64,000 nucleotides of DNA from the NCBI RefSeq assembly GCF_022605165.1, contig NC_063072.1, positions 2,232,001 to 2,296,000 on the forward strand, read 5' to 3'. Below the pieces are notes generated by a model, which had not been told where the DNA came from, ran no database searches, and saw only the letters and a program-made list of their open reading frames with translations. Shown here one piece after another: positions 38,801 through 49,421 of this stretch. Made by a program: the position numbers and the translations under genes. This DNA is from Purpureocillium takamizusanense (lineage: Eukaryota > Ascomycota > Sordariomycetes > Hypocreales > Ophiocordycipitaceae). The stretch's first letter is position 1. The number at the start of each line of letters is the position of its first letter.

Positions 38801-39088
38801 CAAGTGCCCCCGCCAGCACAGGCATACCCTCGGTATGTCTCGACACCAGGACCTGTCGGACCGCGAGACCCAAGGGAGCAGGGCAGGAGTTACACACCGG
38901 GTGTGTATGACGCACGCGGACCTCCACCGCCGGCTCCTGGGCAGGCGTACCCAGGACCGGACCCGCGAGAGCTGTCGCTCCGAGACAGCCGTGACCCGCG
39001 CGATCCTAGGGATCCCCGGGAGATGATGGCCAGGGGGCTCCGGCCCCACGAGTACGAGCGCCATCCGGAGAACCGATACGGACGATGA
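32836..39088 (+). CDS. Snt1/NCoR-like SANT-domain corepressor (Set3 complex type)
   Basis: Two exons (32836-36825 and 36881-39088) give 2,065 residues. The N-terminal 250 residues are Arg/Gly- and Arg/Asp-rich, with an RD dipeptide run near residues 155-195. Around residues 840-1000 is an acidic/coiled region leading into the first SANT domain (near 1005-1060: NNFTAEEAELFEKAYLEFPK, then QWGRIADAVPNRDFRACIQY). A second SANT domain (near 1294-1345: SYWSVSEANDFPHLLRAFGS, then YAAIAAHMGSKTA) is interrupted by the only intron (55 bp, GTAAGT to TATAG). The remaining 700 residues are Pro/Gln-rich. Two SANT domains with this spacing are typical of fungal Snt1, the scaffold of the Set3 histone deacetylase complex; this is by resemblance. 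The final segment is rich in RDPRD. Nuclear location is expected. Confidence 0.84.
33340..33404 (+). repeat. Hexanucleotide repeat encoding Arg-Asp dipeptides
   Basis: Tandem GACCGN/CGAGAC-type hexamers within the Snt1-like gene encode about ten consecutive Arg-Asp dipeptides. Synonymous variation (CGA, CGT, CGC) shows the repeat is not a recent pure expansion. Confidence 0.85.
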
Positions 39089-39708
39089 GGGAGCAAAGGG
39101 TGGGAAGAGGGGCTGCGACAGGTCATTAGACGGCTATGATGACTTACTCTTGTACAAATGACGAATGAGGAGGGGGCCAGGCGGGCTTCGGGGGAGGGGA
39201 ACTGCGACGGCGTTGGACAGGGAAGGTGTATTGGACAAGCGGCCGACTTGGCTGCATGGAATTCGTGATGATGGGTGTGGCTTCTTACTGGTAGAATATG
39301 AAAGCGTACTACTGTACATGTGTACTGGACTAACCTGGCTGGCTTTCTGTGCATGAATGGATGCTGGTGGCCATGGTGAACTTGAGATCATGTTTCAGAG
39401 GAGCCTTGAGTTCCACCCCCACCAGCCCAAGAAGAGCCGCCACCGCAGGGCCCACCAGCAGCGGAGAGCTCAACCTAGCAGGCGGCCCGCGGCGCGTCAT
39501 GGCCGTCGCGACGCGGGGTGAGAGGGGGGAGGGACCACACTGTACCTAGAAAGTCGCGAAAACGTCGACGACGCAACACAGCGTAGCCAGCCATCCACGA
39601 ACCTGCCAAGGCAGCCAGCCAGCATCGGGCTCTGTCAATCTCAGTCAATCCGCCCTCCGGATCATTCGTCCGTCCTCTACATTGTTTTCCCTCTTGTGCC
39701 CTCCCTCC
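39089..39708. other. Intergenic between Snt1-like and Dad1 genes
   Basis: Contains the 3' flank of the Snt1-like gene and the short promoter of Dad1 in the same orientation. I see no other gene. Confidence 0.5.
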
Positions 39709-40413
39709 ATGGCGTCATCCCACCAGCGCTCCGCCTCCACCGCCATGGACGCGGCGCCGTCGGGAGCGCGCGATCGGACGACGACGACGACGACGACGAC
39801 GACGTACTTTGAGCAGCACCGCGAGGCGCTCATCGGTGACATTGCCATGGTATGTATGCTTGCCTACCTTGGCTTCCCCTTCCCCTTCCACTCTTCGCCC
39901 CTCGTCGTCCCGCGCGTCTCTTCTCTGCCGCCCCTCTCCTTATGCCTACATTACGACGGACCGGCGTCGCCCAGCCCATTCCAATTGACTAACCGTTTGG
40001 CTGGGGGGTGGGAATCTTGCTCCCCCTGTGATACAGAGCTTCGAGCACGTCCTCGCCAACATCAATAAGCTGAACCGGTCCCTCGAGGCCGTCATCGCGG
40101 TGCGTCTATTGACCCTCTCCTAGCCTGCCTACATCCCGCCTACTCGCCCGCGCACGCACGCATGCACGTACGCGGGTGGGACAAGAAATGCGACAGCGGC
40201 AGCGGCAGTACCAGCAGCAGGGGCTGACAGTAAAGGGGGAGGGGGAGGGACGTGCAGGTCGGCAACGAGTTCTCATCAGTCGAGGCCCTATGGTCGCAGT
40301 TCGAAAACGTCATGGCAAAGGACCAGGAGGGGGCCGACAGTGGCAACAGGCCGCAGGGCGGCGAGCAGCAGCAGCAACGACAGCAGCAACAACAACGCGA
40401 TGGCGAGCGGTGA
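39709..40413 (+). CDS. dad1: DASH/Dam1 complex subunit Dad1
   Basis: Three exons (39709-39849, 40037-40099, 40258-40413) give 119 residues. The conserved core reads [40 protein letters not shown], and [17 protein letters not shown], which I recognise as Dad1. The DASH ring couples kinetochores to spindle microtubules and occurs only in fungi. Exon 1 ends at GCCATG|GTATGT and exon 2 starts AGCTTCGAG; exon 2 ends GTCATCGCG|GTGCGT and exon 3 starts GTCGGCAAC. The N terminus has a run of nine Thr encoded by ACG repeats, and the C terminus has a Gln-rich tail; neither is part of the core. Introns of 187 and 158 bp are longer than usual in this window. Confidence 0.92.
39777..39806 (+). repeat. ACG trinucleotide repeat encoding poly-Thr in Dad1
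   Basis: A near-perfect ACG run within exon 1 of Dad1 encodes nine consecutive threonines just before the conserved YFEQ. The purity of the run suggests a slippage-prone microsatellite. Confidence 0.85.
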
Positions 40414-41227
40414 AGAGCCCAGTCTGCAAGGTAGTTGGTGGGCTTGGGCGATATACCCCGTGGCGGATCGGGTCTGCGAAGAAGCACACGCGAAGCAACC
40501 ACGACACAATCTTGTTACGATACCAAAGACACACACCCAATTATAAAGGTGAAATTTTATTCCCCTATGCCAGTTCCGGGGGCGGAAAAAATACAAGGCA
40601 ACGCAGGAATCTTCAGCAGACAACAAAAGAAAAGCAACTGCATCAGAAAAGACGAGGCCAAACAATGAAGACGACAAAAACAAAAAAAAACAAAGAGCAA
40701 GCTCGCAGAAATGTTCAACGTCTCGTCTCTGGTGAACCGACTAGCGGTCTCGTGTGAGCCGCCGTTCCATATATGCCCACGCCCATGCCCATCATGCCCA
40801 GCCCATGCCATTTTCCTTCGGGTCCTCGCCCCTCTGTACGCCGGCGCGCGGCCATGGAGGAGAGTCCGCGCTCTTCAGATATATTCATACTACGCTCAGC
40901 AGAGCGACAGCGCAGCAGTTATATACCATAACTCTGGGACAACGACGCCGGTGTTTGCGGGAGCAGGTCTCGTGGGGACTGCCTCGCGTCGGCCCGGTGT
41001 GTCGTCAATCCCGTCTTCCCCGACCTGCAGTTGCACCATGGCAACGGTCGGGGGCTCGTGTTGTGTTGTGTGTGTCCGTGTTGGTCGTAATAGGTCCAGT
41101 CGTGAAAAGACAAAAAATTTCATGCAATGGTCATTACAAGTCTGTAAAGGGCCTGCAAGTCAAGCACCCAGGCCATACGAGGCCAGTGGCGCTCTCTATA
41201 CCGCCGCGGCCAAGGCGCAGGGCGCGC
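40414..41227. other. Convergent intergenic region between Dad1 and Rho4
   Basis: 3' flanks of two convergent genes; AT-richer (A-rich near 40650-40695). I see no coding unit. Confidence 0.5.
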
Positions 41228-42181
41228 TCAGAGGAACTGACACTTTCTCTTCTTGCGCCTCGGAACGCCCATGCCAGGCAGAGGCGTCCGTGAACGCTCA
41301 CCCGCAGAGGTCCGAGGCGGTGCCATGGCTTCCTGGTTCCTTCTGTCGTTGGCGACGACAGTGAGGATGGCGCGCTCAAAGATCTCGTCGACGCCGCGCA
41401 TTTCCTTGCTGCTGCACTCCATGTACTGGGCACCCATCTTCTTGGCGACAGTCATACCTTGCTCCGTGGTGACGGGCGTAAGACCCTGGGTCTTGAGCAT
41501 GTCGATGCATGTCTTCTTATGCCGCAGGTCCGACTTGAGACCGACGAGAACGAGGGGCGTGTAGGGGCAGAAATGGAGCACTTCAGGATACCACTGTGCT
41601 GGTCAGTAGGGCAGACGAGGTAGATGGGAGCGGTGCGGCACCCATACCTTGTCGAGGACATTGTCAAGTGAGTTGGGGCAGTCGATGGCGAAGCAGACGA
41701 ATATGAGATCCGTCTCCGGGTACGAAAGCGGCCGCAGCCTGTCGTACTCTTCTTGACCGGCAGTGTCCCACAGGGCGAGCTCGACTGTCTTTCCAGTGGG
41801 GGAGTGCGTCGGGTAGGTGATGTAGTTCTCAAACACAGTAGGGACGTATTTCTGTCACGGCGCGCGCGCCCACTGTCAGTCAAAGTCGGTGCAAAGATTT
41901 GGGGCATGTTTTCTTGATCTCACCTCTGGGAAGTAACCTTGGCTGTAGCTTATGAGAAGGCAAGTCTTGCCGCAGCCGCCATCGCCGACAACGACAATCT
42001 TCTTGGAGTAGGTGGGCGCCTCGGTGATGTGCGTGCCAGCGGACTCGCGGCCCGAAGAGGAGCTCATAGTTGTGCTGACGGTGCCTTCGCTGGAGCGTGT
42101 GCGCTGGTCGCGACGCGGCGGCTGGTCATATGCCGCGGGGGCGTAGTATGAGTTGTTTTGTTGTTGATACGACGCCATCAT
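41228..42181 (-). CDS. rho4: Rho4-type Rho GTPase
   Basis: Three exons (42181-41924, 41851-41648, 41593-41228) give 275 residues. The P-loop GDGGCGKT is at residues 66-73, followed by [20 protein letters not shown] (switch I), [20 protein letters not shown] (switch II), LVGLKSDLR (N/TKxD-type motif) and ECSSKEMRG. The protein ends with CQFL, a CAAX box ending in Leu that predicts geranylgeranylation. The 55-residue N-terminal extension and the close match of the switch regions are typical of fungal Rho4, which acts in septation and cell-wall deposition at the plasma membrane. Introns of 72 and 54 bp are in the expected phase. An alternative start is the second Met (residue 2). Confidence 0.92.
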
Positions 42182-43321
42182 GCGCGACGATGTGTGTGAA
42201 GGGAGGAGGCCTGGAGAGGCTCGCAGAAGTGAGTCGACTGCGATGGGTCAAGCCGGCTGCGCGTATGGCTGGCGATGGGATTGATGTCTCCGAAGCGTCT
42301 GCTCGCGCGCGTCTCCGAGCGTCAAGTTAAGATGACGTTGCTGCTGCTGCTGTTGCTGCCTACCCGTTGCGATCTCCACCGGTCGTCTGGCCGCCCGCGT
42401 GTTTTTCCTGGTACGGGGCCGAAGCGACGTCGTCCGGGCTGGGCAAAAGCTTGTTATGAGGGAGCGCAAGAGAGGCTGATGGTGGCGCTTCGAGAAATGA
42501 GATGCGGGTGGCGGCGCGATAGTTGTTGGTCAAGCCTCGAGGAGGATGTGTGTGCTTGATGGAGGGGGTGGATAGGTATGTTGACGGGGCCGCGACGAGG
42601 CAGATGGAGTGGAGATGGGACAGATGGCCGGCGACACGAGGAAGATGGAGTTGGTAGGATGGAGATGGGGGGAGGGGGGAATCGGGCGGGCAGAGAATGG
42701 AGAGATATGGGGGCGGTTCCGCGGAAGAGAGAGGGAACGAGAGACGATCGATCGAGGAGACGGAGCGACGACGACCGTCTTTTTGGGGGGCGGAGTGGGG
42801 GGAGGAGGCGGTGGTCGCCCTTGCCCTCGCGCAGGGCAACAGGTGGGACGCAGATGGAAAGATACGAGGCGAGGGAGACGGCCAAACCCGACAATAGAAG
42901 GGTCGGGAGGAGGGCAAAGGCAGGCCTGTGCCGCGACGGGTTGCGGGTGTGACGAGGCGACGGACACGAAACATGAGATGGAGGTGTAAACACGTTGGTG
43001 GGGCAACGCCGGGGGAAGAGGGGGGGGGGGGCCATCGCCCGTGGCGGTGGGGGGGATGATTGGCGCTGTTCCTCAGGAGTGGTGGCATCAATTGTCCAGC
43101 GTCAAAGAGCCTCCCCAAGCGATCAAGGTCGCCGCCTCCACTGGGCTGGCCGACACCTGGTTCCAGCCATGCAGGGGTCGCTGCGGGCTCCATGGCGTGC
43201 CTAGCGGGCGGGGCAACCAAGTCTTCTAGGAGGGGGTTCCAAGGCACTGGGCTCGCTATGAAGAAGGCCCCTGGCCATGGATGTCCACCGCATCAATGTC
43301 CTAAGTTAGTGGAGTCTACCG

Positions 43322-43356
<35 letters not shown>

Positions 43357-43757
43357 CAGGTTCGTCTTTTTTGCGCGCTCCACCGCAAACAACCACCCTG
43401 GAACAACCCACCCAGCGAACCGACAGTGGAGTGATGGAGTGGACGGGAGGCGTGGGCTTGCCCTCCAGCGCTCGCCAGGCGGGCTGTTCCCCCCCCACTT
43501 GTCATGTGCTGTGCCACGGGCAGGCAGCGAATCCATGGACACCATCCTGGATACCTTGGCCGCCTGCCCTGGACCGGCGCGGTAAAACGATTCGCCCAGC
43601 CGAGACTCCACCCGCAAAGTCGTCCAAGCTCCAACCGCACGCAAACTTCACACACGAGCTCTCTCTTCTCGCAACTCTGCCAGCAAATCTCTGCGTCGGG
43701 CACCCCTCGCGTCCAACCGCCGTCCCTTCCGCTCCTTCCAGGCGGCCAGCTCCCGTC
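42182..43757. other. Divergent leader/promoter region between Rho4 and elongin C
   Basis: On the minus strand this sequence is strongly pyrimidine-rich (visible as GGGAGG/GAGA runs on the plus strand from about 42560 to 43030), as expected for a long fungal 5' leader. It holds a G tract at 43021-43031 and a GCT repeat at 43327-43354. A 295-codon minus-strand frame at 42360-43247 is low-complexity and was not called. Confidence 0.5.
43321..43354. repeat. GCT/CTG trinucleotide microsatellite
   Basis: About nine perfect GCT units preceded by two imperfect GCTGTT units, located in the leader region upstream of elongin C. Confidence 0.85.
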
Positions 43758-44429
43758 ATGGCGACGACGATGCAGGCCCTGGCGCCGCCCAGCAAGTACG
43801 TCACGCTCGTCTCGGCTGATGGCTTCGAGTTCGTCGTGTTGCGCGAGGCGACCATGGTGAGCCCGATCCTCAAGGGCATGCTCGACCCGAGGAGTGCGTG
43901 ACGACTTGGATCCTTCCTCTTGCCCTGCTCCTGCCAAGTGACTCACCGCAGCTTGCTCGCAGGTCAATTCGCCGAGGCCAAGAACGCGCGTTGTGTCTTT
44001 CAAGAGATAAGGTGAGCGAGCAACTTTCCGTCTGCACGCACGCACGCACGCACGCCCGTCCGTCCCCTTCCCATGGGCTGGTATGACGAAATCTTGGCTT
44101 CGCTCATGACGGGAGCCGCCGCCACGCTCTCACTCACTGGCTGGCTGGCTGGTTCCTCGTGATTGTCTCAGCTACACTTGACCTGACCTCGGCCTCATCT
44201 CTGGCCCCCCCAATTTCTGCTCGTCCCCGTTTCGCTGCGACTGGTTGCCCGCGGCGAGAGCTCGCAGCTGACGCCCCAACGCAGCGGCATGGTGCTTGAC
44301 AAAGTGGTCGAGTACTTCCACTACTGGTACAAGTACCGCGACAGCGAAGAGGTGCCAGATCTGGACATCCCTGTCGAGCTGTGCCTCGAGCTGCTAGCGG
44401 CGGCCGACTACCTTGGCTTGGACCAGTAA
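43758..44429 (+). CDS. elc1: Elongin C (Skp1/BTB-fold)
   Basis: Three exons (43758-43893, 43963-44011, 44285-44429) give 109 residues. The sequence reads SKYVTLVSADGFEFVVLREA, then MVSPILKGMLDPRSQFAEAK, then VFQEISGMVLDKVVEYFHYW, then VPDLDIPVELCLELLAAADY and ends LGLDQ. It matches elongin C along its length (human protein: 112 residues). Elongin C is an adaptor in cullin-based ubiquitin ligases and in transcription elongation complexes. The second exon is only 49 nt, and the second intron is 273 bp. Both splice junctions keep phase (A|GT completes Ser, AG|C completes Ser). The stop TAA follows directly after CAG. Confidence 0.9.
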
Positions 44430-45360
44430 GCCAGCTTTCTCTCGCCGTCATTGAGGGCCGCGCATCCTGACGTTTACGGGCAGAGCCAACATGAGCATGA
44501 AGTAACCACATACCCAGGGGGGCGTATCGTGGACACGGCGGCGTTCAGGCGTTTTGAGACACTCCTACTTGATAAACGGTTAAACCGGGAATGAATGACG
44601 ATGCTCCAGTTATCCAGGGCGCTCGATCCCCGCGACCAGTGACGCAAACGTGAAGCGTGATGGCACCATTTCAGCATATGCGTTCTGCTCCTCTACTCCT
44701 CCGTGGGCCGAACGTCTATTAGAGATGGAAGATGAATGTACCTCCCCCTCACTCTGCGTTGCTCAGTTGACGCATTGGGTTTTCGCTTTTTCTGCGGGGA
44801 CACATTTCCGTCGTGATATGGACTTTGACGTCTGAGTGACAGCGTCAAAGTCTGCGAACTTGTATACGCCCAGCTATTTGGCACGTGGACTGTGTCTGTC
44901 ACGGACACCGATGTGCGGTGGCGCCTGCTGTGCGCCAATCTTAGCCCCAAGATGTGCATGGTGACACGATCATGAACGGGCCAGCAGGCCGACGACTGCG
45001 GTCCGCAAACCTGGCACCCGGGTCTGGACCGTTCCTTTGTGTCTTGCATCGTGTTGCCATATCGCTCCACGTGTACAACCCCGACGTCACTCGGACATCG
45101 TGGTAGGCGTCGCCGTCGATGTTTCAAACGCCAAGGTGGCTTGGGTCAAGTGCTGGTGTAAAGCGGGTCTTAGTTGACGAAATGAGAAATAATGACGACT
45201 ATTTGAGCGGTGAGATGGCCATGTGCACAAGACCGTCGACGTTGGCCGCTTCACTTTCGTGATATTTATATCAAGTCGCAGTCATCCGGCCAGACGAGCC
45301 TGTCGCGGCTATTAATGTACTAACTTGATAACCGAGCCCGGCTCTGCTTTATGAGAATTC
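44430..45360. other. Intergenic, no gene seen
   Basis: 3' flank of elongin C and promoter of the methyltransferase gene. An AT-rich segment at 45255-45350 (GATATTTATATC at 45260) may hold the promoter. I see no gene. Confidence 0.5.
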
Positions 45361-46611
45361 ATGGCGCCACGGCCTACCGTCATCGCATTTGGTGGTCACG
45401 ATTTTGAGGTGGACGATGTTGTAGATACTCATAAGGTCCACGTAAAGGTGGTTGAGAGGTGAGATGTCCCTGCAGAGCGCATTCATATGCAATGGCACTC
45501 ACACCCACGTCTACTCTGCAGAGACGGCGCTGTTGCGGCGGCGGATGCCCTCTTGGCTGCCAACGGCCGGACGTACCACGGATACAACTCGGGCAGTATG
45601 TCTCGCTTCCTTTCTTTTGCTCATCAACTGTACTGTTGTTAACACGAAGAAGCATACTATCTGCTCAATGATGCTGTTGGTGTTGGACAGTCGTTACGGT
45701 CTTGAGCCGGGGTGCTGACAATCCATGCCACAAAGGAGGAACAGGACCGCCTCGGTAAGAGACCCGGCCCTGCAGATGCGGACTGTCATTGATTTAATGC
45801 GCTCTAGATATGCAACATGAAACCTGCCTGCTCTTGCTCGAAGGAAAGTTGGGCCTCGCTCCCGTGGTCGAGCCCAAGTACGTGCTCGATGTGGCGACTG
45901 GGACCGGTATCTGGGCCGTCGAGTACGGTATTGCCCCCTCGCCCCAAAGCCGGCATGCTGTGAGACTAGATGGCATGTTGATGTGAAACAGCTGAGAGGC
46001 ATCCCGAGAGCGTCGTCGTCGGCAGTGACCTCAGCTGCATCCAGCAGGCCTCTCGCCCGCCCAACTGCTCCTTCGTGCAGCATGACGTAGAGCGCGACTC
46101 ATGGGAATTGTTTGGCCGCATGTTTGACTATATACACATGCGCTTCGTCATCACCTGCTTTGACGACACCCAGGTGGTTCTGCGCCGCTGCTTTGACAAT
46201 CTTCGCCCCGACGGCTACATTGAGATTTTTGACGTCTCGCACGACCCCATCGACTTTGACGGCTCCGCCCGCGGCTCGACTTTTGAGCGTTGGACCCATG
46301 AGATCCGCCGGGCCGCGCTCAAAAGGGGCCGAGACCTTACCGAGGCGAAGCAGTATCCGGCTTGGTGCCGCGACGCGGGCTTCGTGGACGTCACCGAGGA
46401 GCTCATCCCGGTGCCGTGCGGCCCCTGGGCCAAAGACCCGCGACTCAAGGCCATCGGGAGGCGATGGATGGTCACCTGGACGGGCGTGCTGAGCGCGCTC
46501 AGTAAGCTCTTCGCATCCGAGGGCTTGGTGCAGGATGGTATCGAGGGGCTCCAGGAGGAAGCGATGCGCGAGTGTCTGGATCCAAACATTCACCTCGGGT
46601 TTGTGCTGTGA
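45361..46611 (+). CDS. SAM-dependent methyltransferase, fungal LaeA-like/TAM-domain type
   Basis: Six exons (45361-45458, 45522-45595, 45653-45675, 45736-45754, 45808-45927, 45992-46611) give 317 residues. The reading ANGRTYHGYNSGTYYLLNDA followed by EEQDRLDMQHET is typical of the fungal methyltransferase family that includes LaeA-like proteins. SAM motif I is VLDVATGTGIWA (residues 97-108), followed by VVGSDLSCIQQ, FDYIHMRFVIT and LRPDGYIEIFDV. Exons 3 and 4 are only 23 and 19 nt, and the donor of intron 3 (GTTGGT) is weak, so these two micro-exons are the least certain part. Family members may methylate small molecules or act as regulators; the substrate here is not known. The gene is convergent with the SDR-like gene, with 190 bp between stops. 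Confidence 0.83.
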
Positions 46612-46801
46612 GTCTTCACCAACCTGATGACAGGGCCATCTCCTCTGTTTGTTTCATTGACCAACGCTCCTTTTCATATTTAGGCGTGTTACGTATGGAC
46701 GGAAGCCAGCCTAGAGGTCTTAGTTGATGTCTCGGGCGTCGCTGCTTTCTGTCAGCAAAGCTGGTACGAGCTGGTCGCATCGCAACATCCCAACGAGTGC
46801 T

Positions 46802-47726
46802 CTAGTGTTGTCCTTGTCGTATAGACACCTCAAACTCTTCTTGTCCTTCTTGTCCTTCTTCTTGGATAATCACCTCAAACTCCTGCTGCTCCCTCGGCTG
46901 GTTGAACAGGTCCCAGGCGCGGTCCGCGATGAAGCGCGGGTTCAGCCGCTTCTTCTGCGGGTCGACGACGCCGCAGACGGTCACGAGGCCGACGTGCACG
47001 CCCCTGGGCCCAAACTTGTGCTCCATCGACTGCGCCATGTTTCGCTGGGCCGCCTTGGTCATGGACAGGACGAAGGCTTCCGGGTCGGGTCGGTGGGGGA
47101 GGTGCGAGCCCGTGATGAGCAGCGAGGGCCGCGCGGAGGGGTCCGTCTCGGCGAGCTTGAGGAGCTGCGGGACGTAGTGCTTGGCCGTTGCGTGGAGGCT
47201 CGTGCACGTAACCTGCCGCCTGTTAGTTGACTGACTTGAGAGTTTCGTTCCATGGACACCCCCTCCCTCCCGATATAAGGCCTCGGGGGTCTCAGAGCCA
47301 AATGCGTCGAGTGGAAGAGACGAGAAGAAACAAAACACGCACCTTGAATTCCTGCTCCATGTCGACCTCGCTCGTCTCCAGCAGCGCCGAGGGCCGGACC
47401 GTCGCGGCGTTGTAGAAGACGCACTCGGCGGGGGAGCCCATGTCCTCGTCCATCCTGTTGAGGGTGTTGTGGAAGGCGACGTGGTCGGTGATGTCGGTCG
47501 CGTACGTGCCGACGTGGACGCCCGCGCAGCCTTCCTGCTGCTGCTCGACAATGGCGGCGCGGTCCCTGTTGAGCTTGGCCTGGTTGCGCGCGACGAGGGC
47601 GACGCGGTTGAAGCCGCGGGCGGCAAAGGCGGCGGCGACGTGCGCGCCGATGCCCGGCCCGGAGCCGATGACGACGAGCAGGCGGTCCTTTCGACGCGGT
47701 GATGGCGGCGGTGGCGACGACGGCAT
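46802..47726 (-). CDS. SDR-like NAD(P)-binding protein lacking the catalytic Tyr
   Basis: Two exons (47726-47343 and 47212-46802) give 264 residues. The N terminus has a Rossmann nucleotide-binding loop RLLVVIGSGPGIGAHVAAAF, followed by RVALVARNQAKL and the central NAAT (VFYNAATVRPS). The Ser region is LLITGSHLP and the catalytic Lys is kept in LSMTKAAQRNMAQ, but the Tyr expected four residues before it is replaced by Leu. It is therefore an atypical or inactive short-chain dehydrogenase; related fungal proteins with the GSGPGIG motif exist. The 130-bp intron has a GTGCGT donor and GGCAG acceptor. The extreme C terminus carries a Gly-Gln-Glu-rich stretch, not typical of the family. The start is the ATG before PSSPPPPSPRRK. 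Confidence 0.8.
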
Positions 47727-48866
47727 GGCGGGCGGGCGGGCGGGCGAGTGTCTCGTTCTGTTGAACGTTTTGCCGAAGCAATAGTCGACGATATCGCGGG
47801 TATGTGTACGCACGTGGAGGGCTGAAGACGGGGGGGGGGGGGGATCATGAAGTAGCATCCCGGCGTCGCAAGTGACGCCACAGCGTCGTACGTGATGGAG
47901 ACTTTCCCGGCTTGCCTGATGGCGTCAAGCCCGGCACTCCCGGGTTGGCCTGCCCTTTCTATGTACACGGAAGCCAAGCCCGGCGAGCTGCTCAAACGAC
48001 GCGGAATCTCAACCTGGCCGACGGGCTTATTCAGGTAGAGCCACCATGATGGGCGCAATGCATTTACAATCCCTTGCCTGGGATTCAATCACATGCCGCG
48101 TCAATGACCGTCAACGACGGCGACGACAAAGCATGACGTCGGCTCCGAACTTTGCCCCACTAATGCTCTCCGGTCCGGAAGACCCACCCGGAGATGACCC
48201 CCGGGGTCGCCCCCCACCTTCACTCGGGCGAACAACAGCAGTCGCCCGACCCCGCATCATCCCGGCAAGGCGTCCGCCGCTTCAGCCTGATCATGGCACC
48301 AGCCCCGGGGACATCATGTTCATGGACGCTCATGGGGAGAGCATGCATGACACACTTCAAAGTCGTTCCCCTCTTGTCCCCGCAGCAAAGTCTGGTTCCC
48401 TTTTTATGATTCTTCTCCTTCATTCATTTTTTGTGCTCTGTTCGTCTTCTTTTTTGGGCGCTTTTCCTTTCCGCGAAACGTGCTTGTAGCAGTCTGTTTC
48501 GAAAACAAGAGCCCGAGTGGGTGCGGGTTTCACGTTGGCGATTCTTTTGGTGGGTTCGTGGCTCGTGCTATGCCCGGTTTTGCCGGCGACCTGGTTCGAA
48601 GAAACCGTTGCTCGAGCCAAAGTCGGCGCACAGAGCTGACTTACACGCAAGAATAGACATCAGACAGATGTGAAGAGTGTCATGTATAATTTTAAGACGG
48701 CTTGAAGTATGTTTCGACATCGATATAAACCCAACGTGGAATGTCATCGTCGGCCATGACTCTTTTAAAACTCGTCAAGTTTGCACTCATCAAAGCGTGG
48801 CCCAAACCCGTAAACAGCACCAAGCACAACTTATTCGAAGCCTTTGTCAGAGGAGAGTGAGACAAT
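47727..48866. other. Divergent intergenic region between SDR-like gene and secreted-protein gene
   Basis: Contains a G tract at 47830-47843. I see no coding unit; the sequence up to about 48000 is probably the SDR-like leader and promoter. Confidence 0.5.
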
Positions 48867-49421
48867 ATGAAGCCCAGTCTCAGCGCCGTCGTGTACATCC
48901 TGTTCGCCGCAGAATCGGTCTCTGGCCGAATCCTCAAGAGGCGATATTACAAGAGGAATAACGAGGAGTATTGGGCTATGGATGGTGTGAGTTGGGCAGC
49001 AGACTTCCGCCCCCCTCCCCCCCCTTGGGACTGTTTCTATGCTGACGGGCCCCGCCATGAACTTGACCAGACTTGCGACGCCAAGACCAACATGTGCTCG
49101 TACAGAAAGACGTGCCACGGCGGTACAGAGTTTTGCCAATTCCCGGGCGAGCGCTGGGAAAAATTGCACTTTGACGCCAAAACATATCATAAGCCTTGTT
49201 TTGATGGCCCAAAGGAGAGGGTACGTTGAACCAGAATAGTGTCGCCAACGCGTCCTACCAGCCCCGTTCCGAGGGGTTAGGTTGGCGGCTGACAGTGCCG
49301 AGTGGCGGTCCAGCAGACAGCTCAAGCTATGATGAGACCAGCTAACAGCTATGCTTAGTGCTACCGGACTGGCGACTATTGCAACGGCCACGGGGAGAAG
49401 CATGCGCAGACTTGCACGTAG
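48867..49421 (+). CDS. Small secreted cysteine-rich protein (8 Cys)
   Basis: Three exons (48867-48986, 49071-49220, 49359-49421) give 110 residues. The first 20 residues are a signal peptide (MKPSLSAVVYILFAAESVSG), followed by a basic stretch with two Lys-Arg sites (RILKRRYYKR) that could be cleaved by a Kex2-like protease. The remaining 70 residues hold eight cysteines (TCDAKTNMCSYRKTC, EFCQFPGE, KPCFDG, CYRTGDYCNG, QTCT), consistent with four disulfides. No known family is recognised. Splicing is supported by phase 0 at both junctions, a CTAAC branch site in the second intron, and removal of a proline-rich frame (PPPPPWDC) at the first. It is a candidate effector or defence protein. Confidence 0.68.

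Noticed and set aside
42360..43247. 295-codon minus-strand open frame upstream of Rho4
   Set aside because: It is pyrimidine-rich, Pro/Ser/Arg-dominated and overlaps equally long frames on both strands; it fits a long 5' leader better than a gene.
45361..47726. Secondary-metabolite cluster based on the adjacent methyltransferase and SDR-like genes
   Set aside because: There is no backbone synthase, P450, transporter or cluster regulator nearby, and the SDR-like protein lacks its catalytic Tyr.
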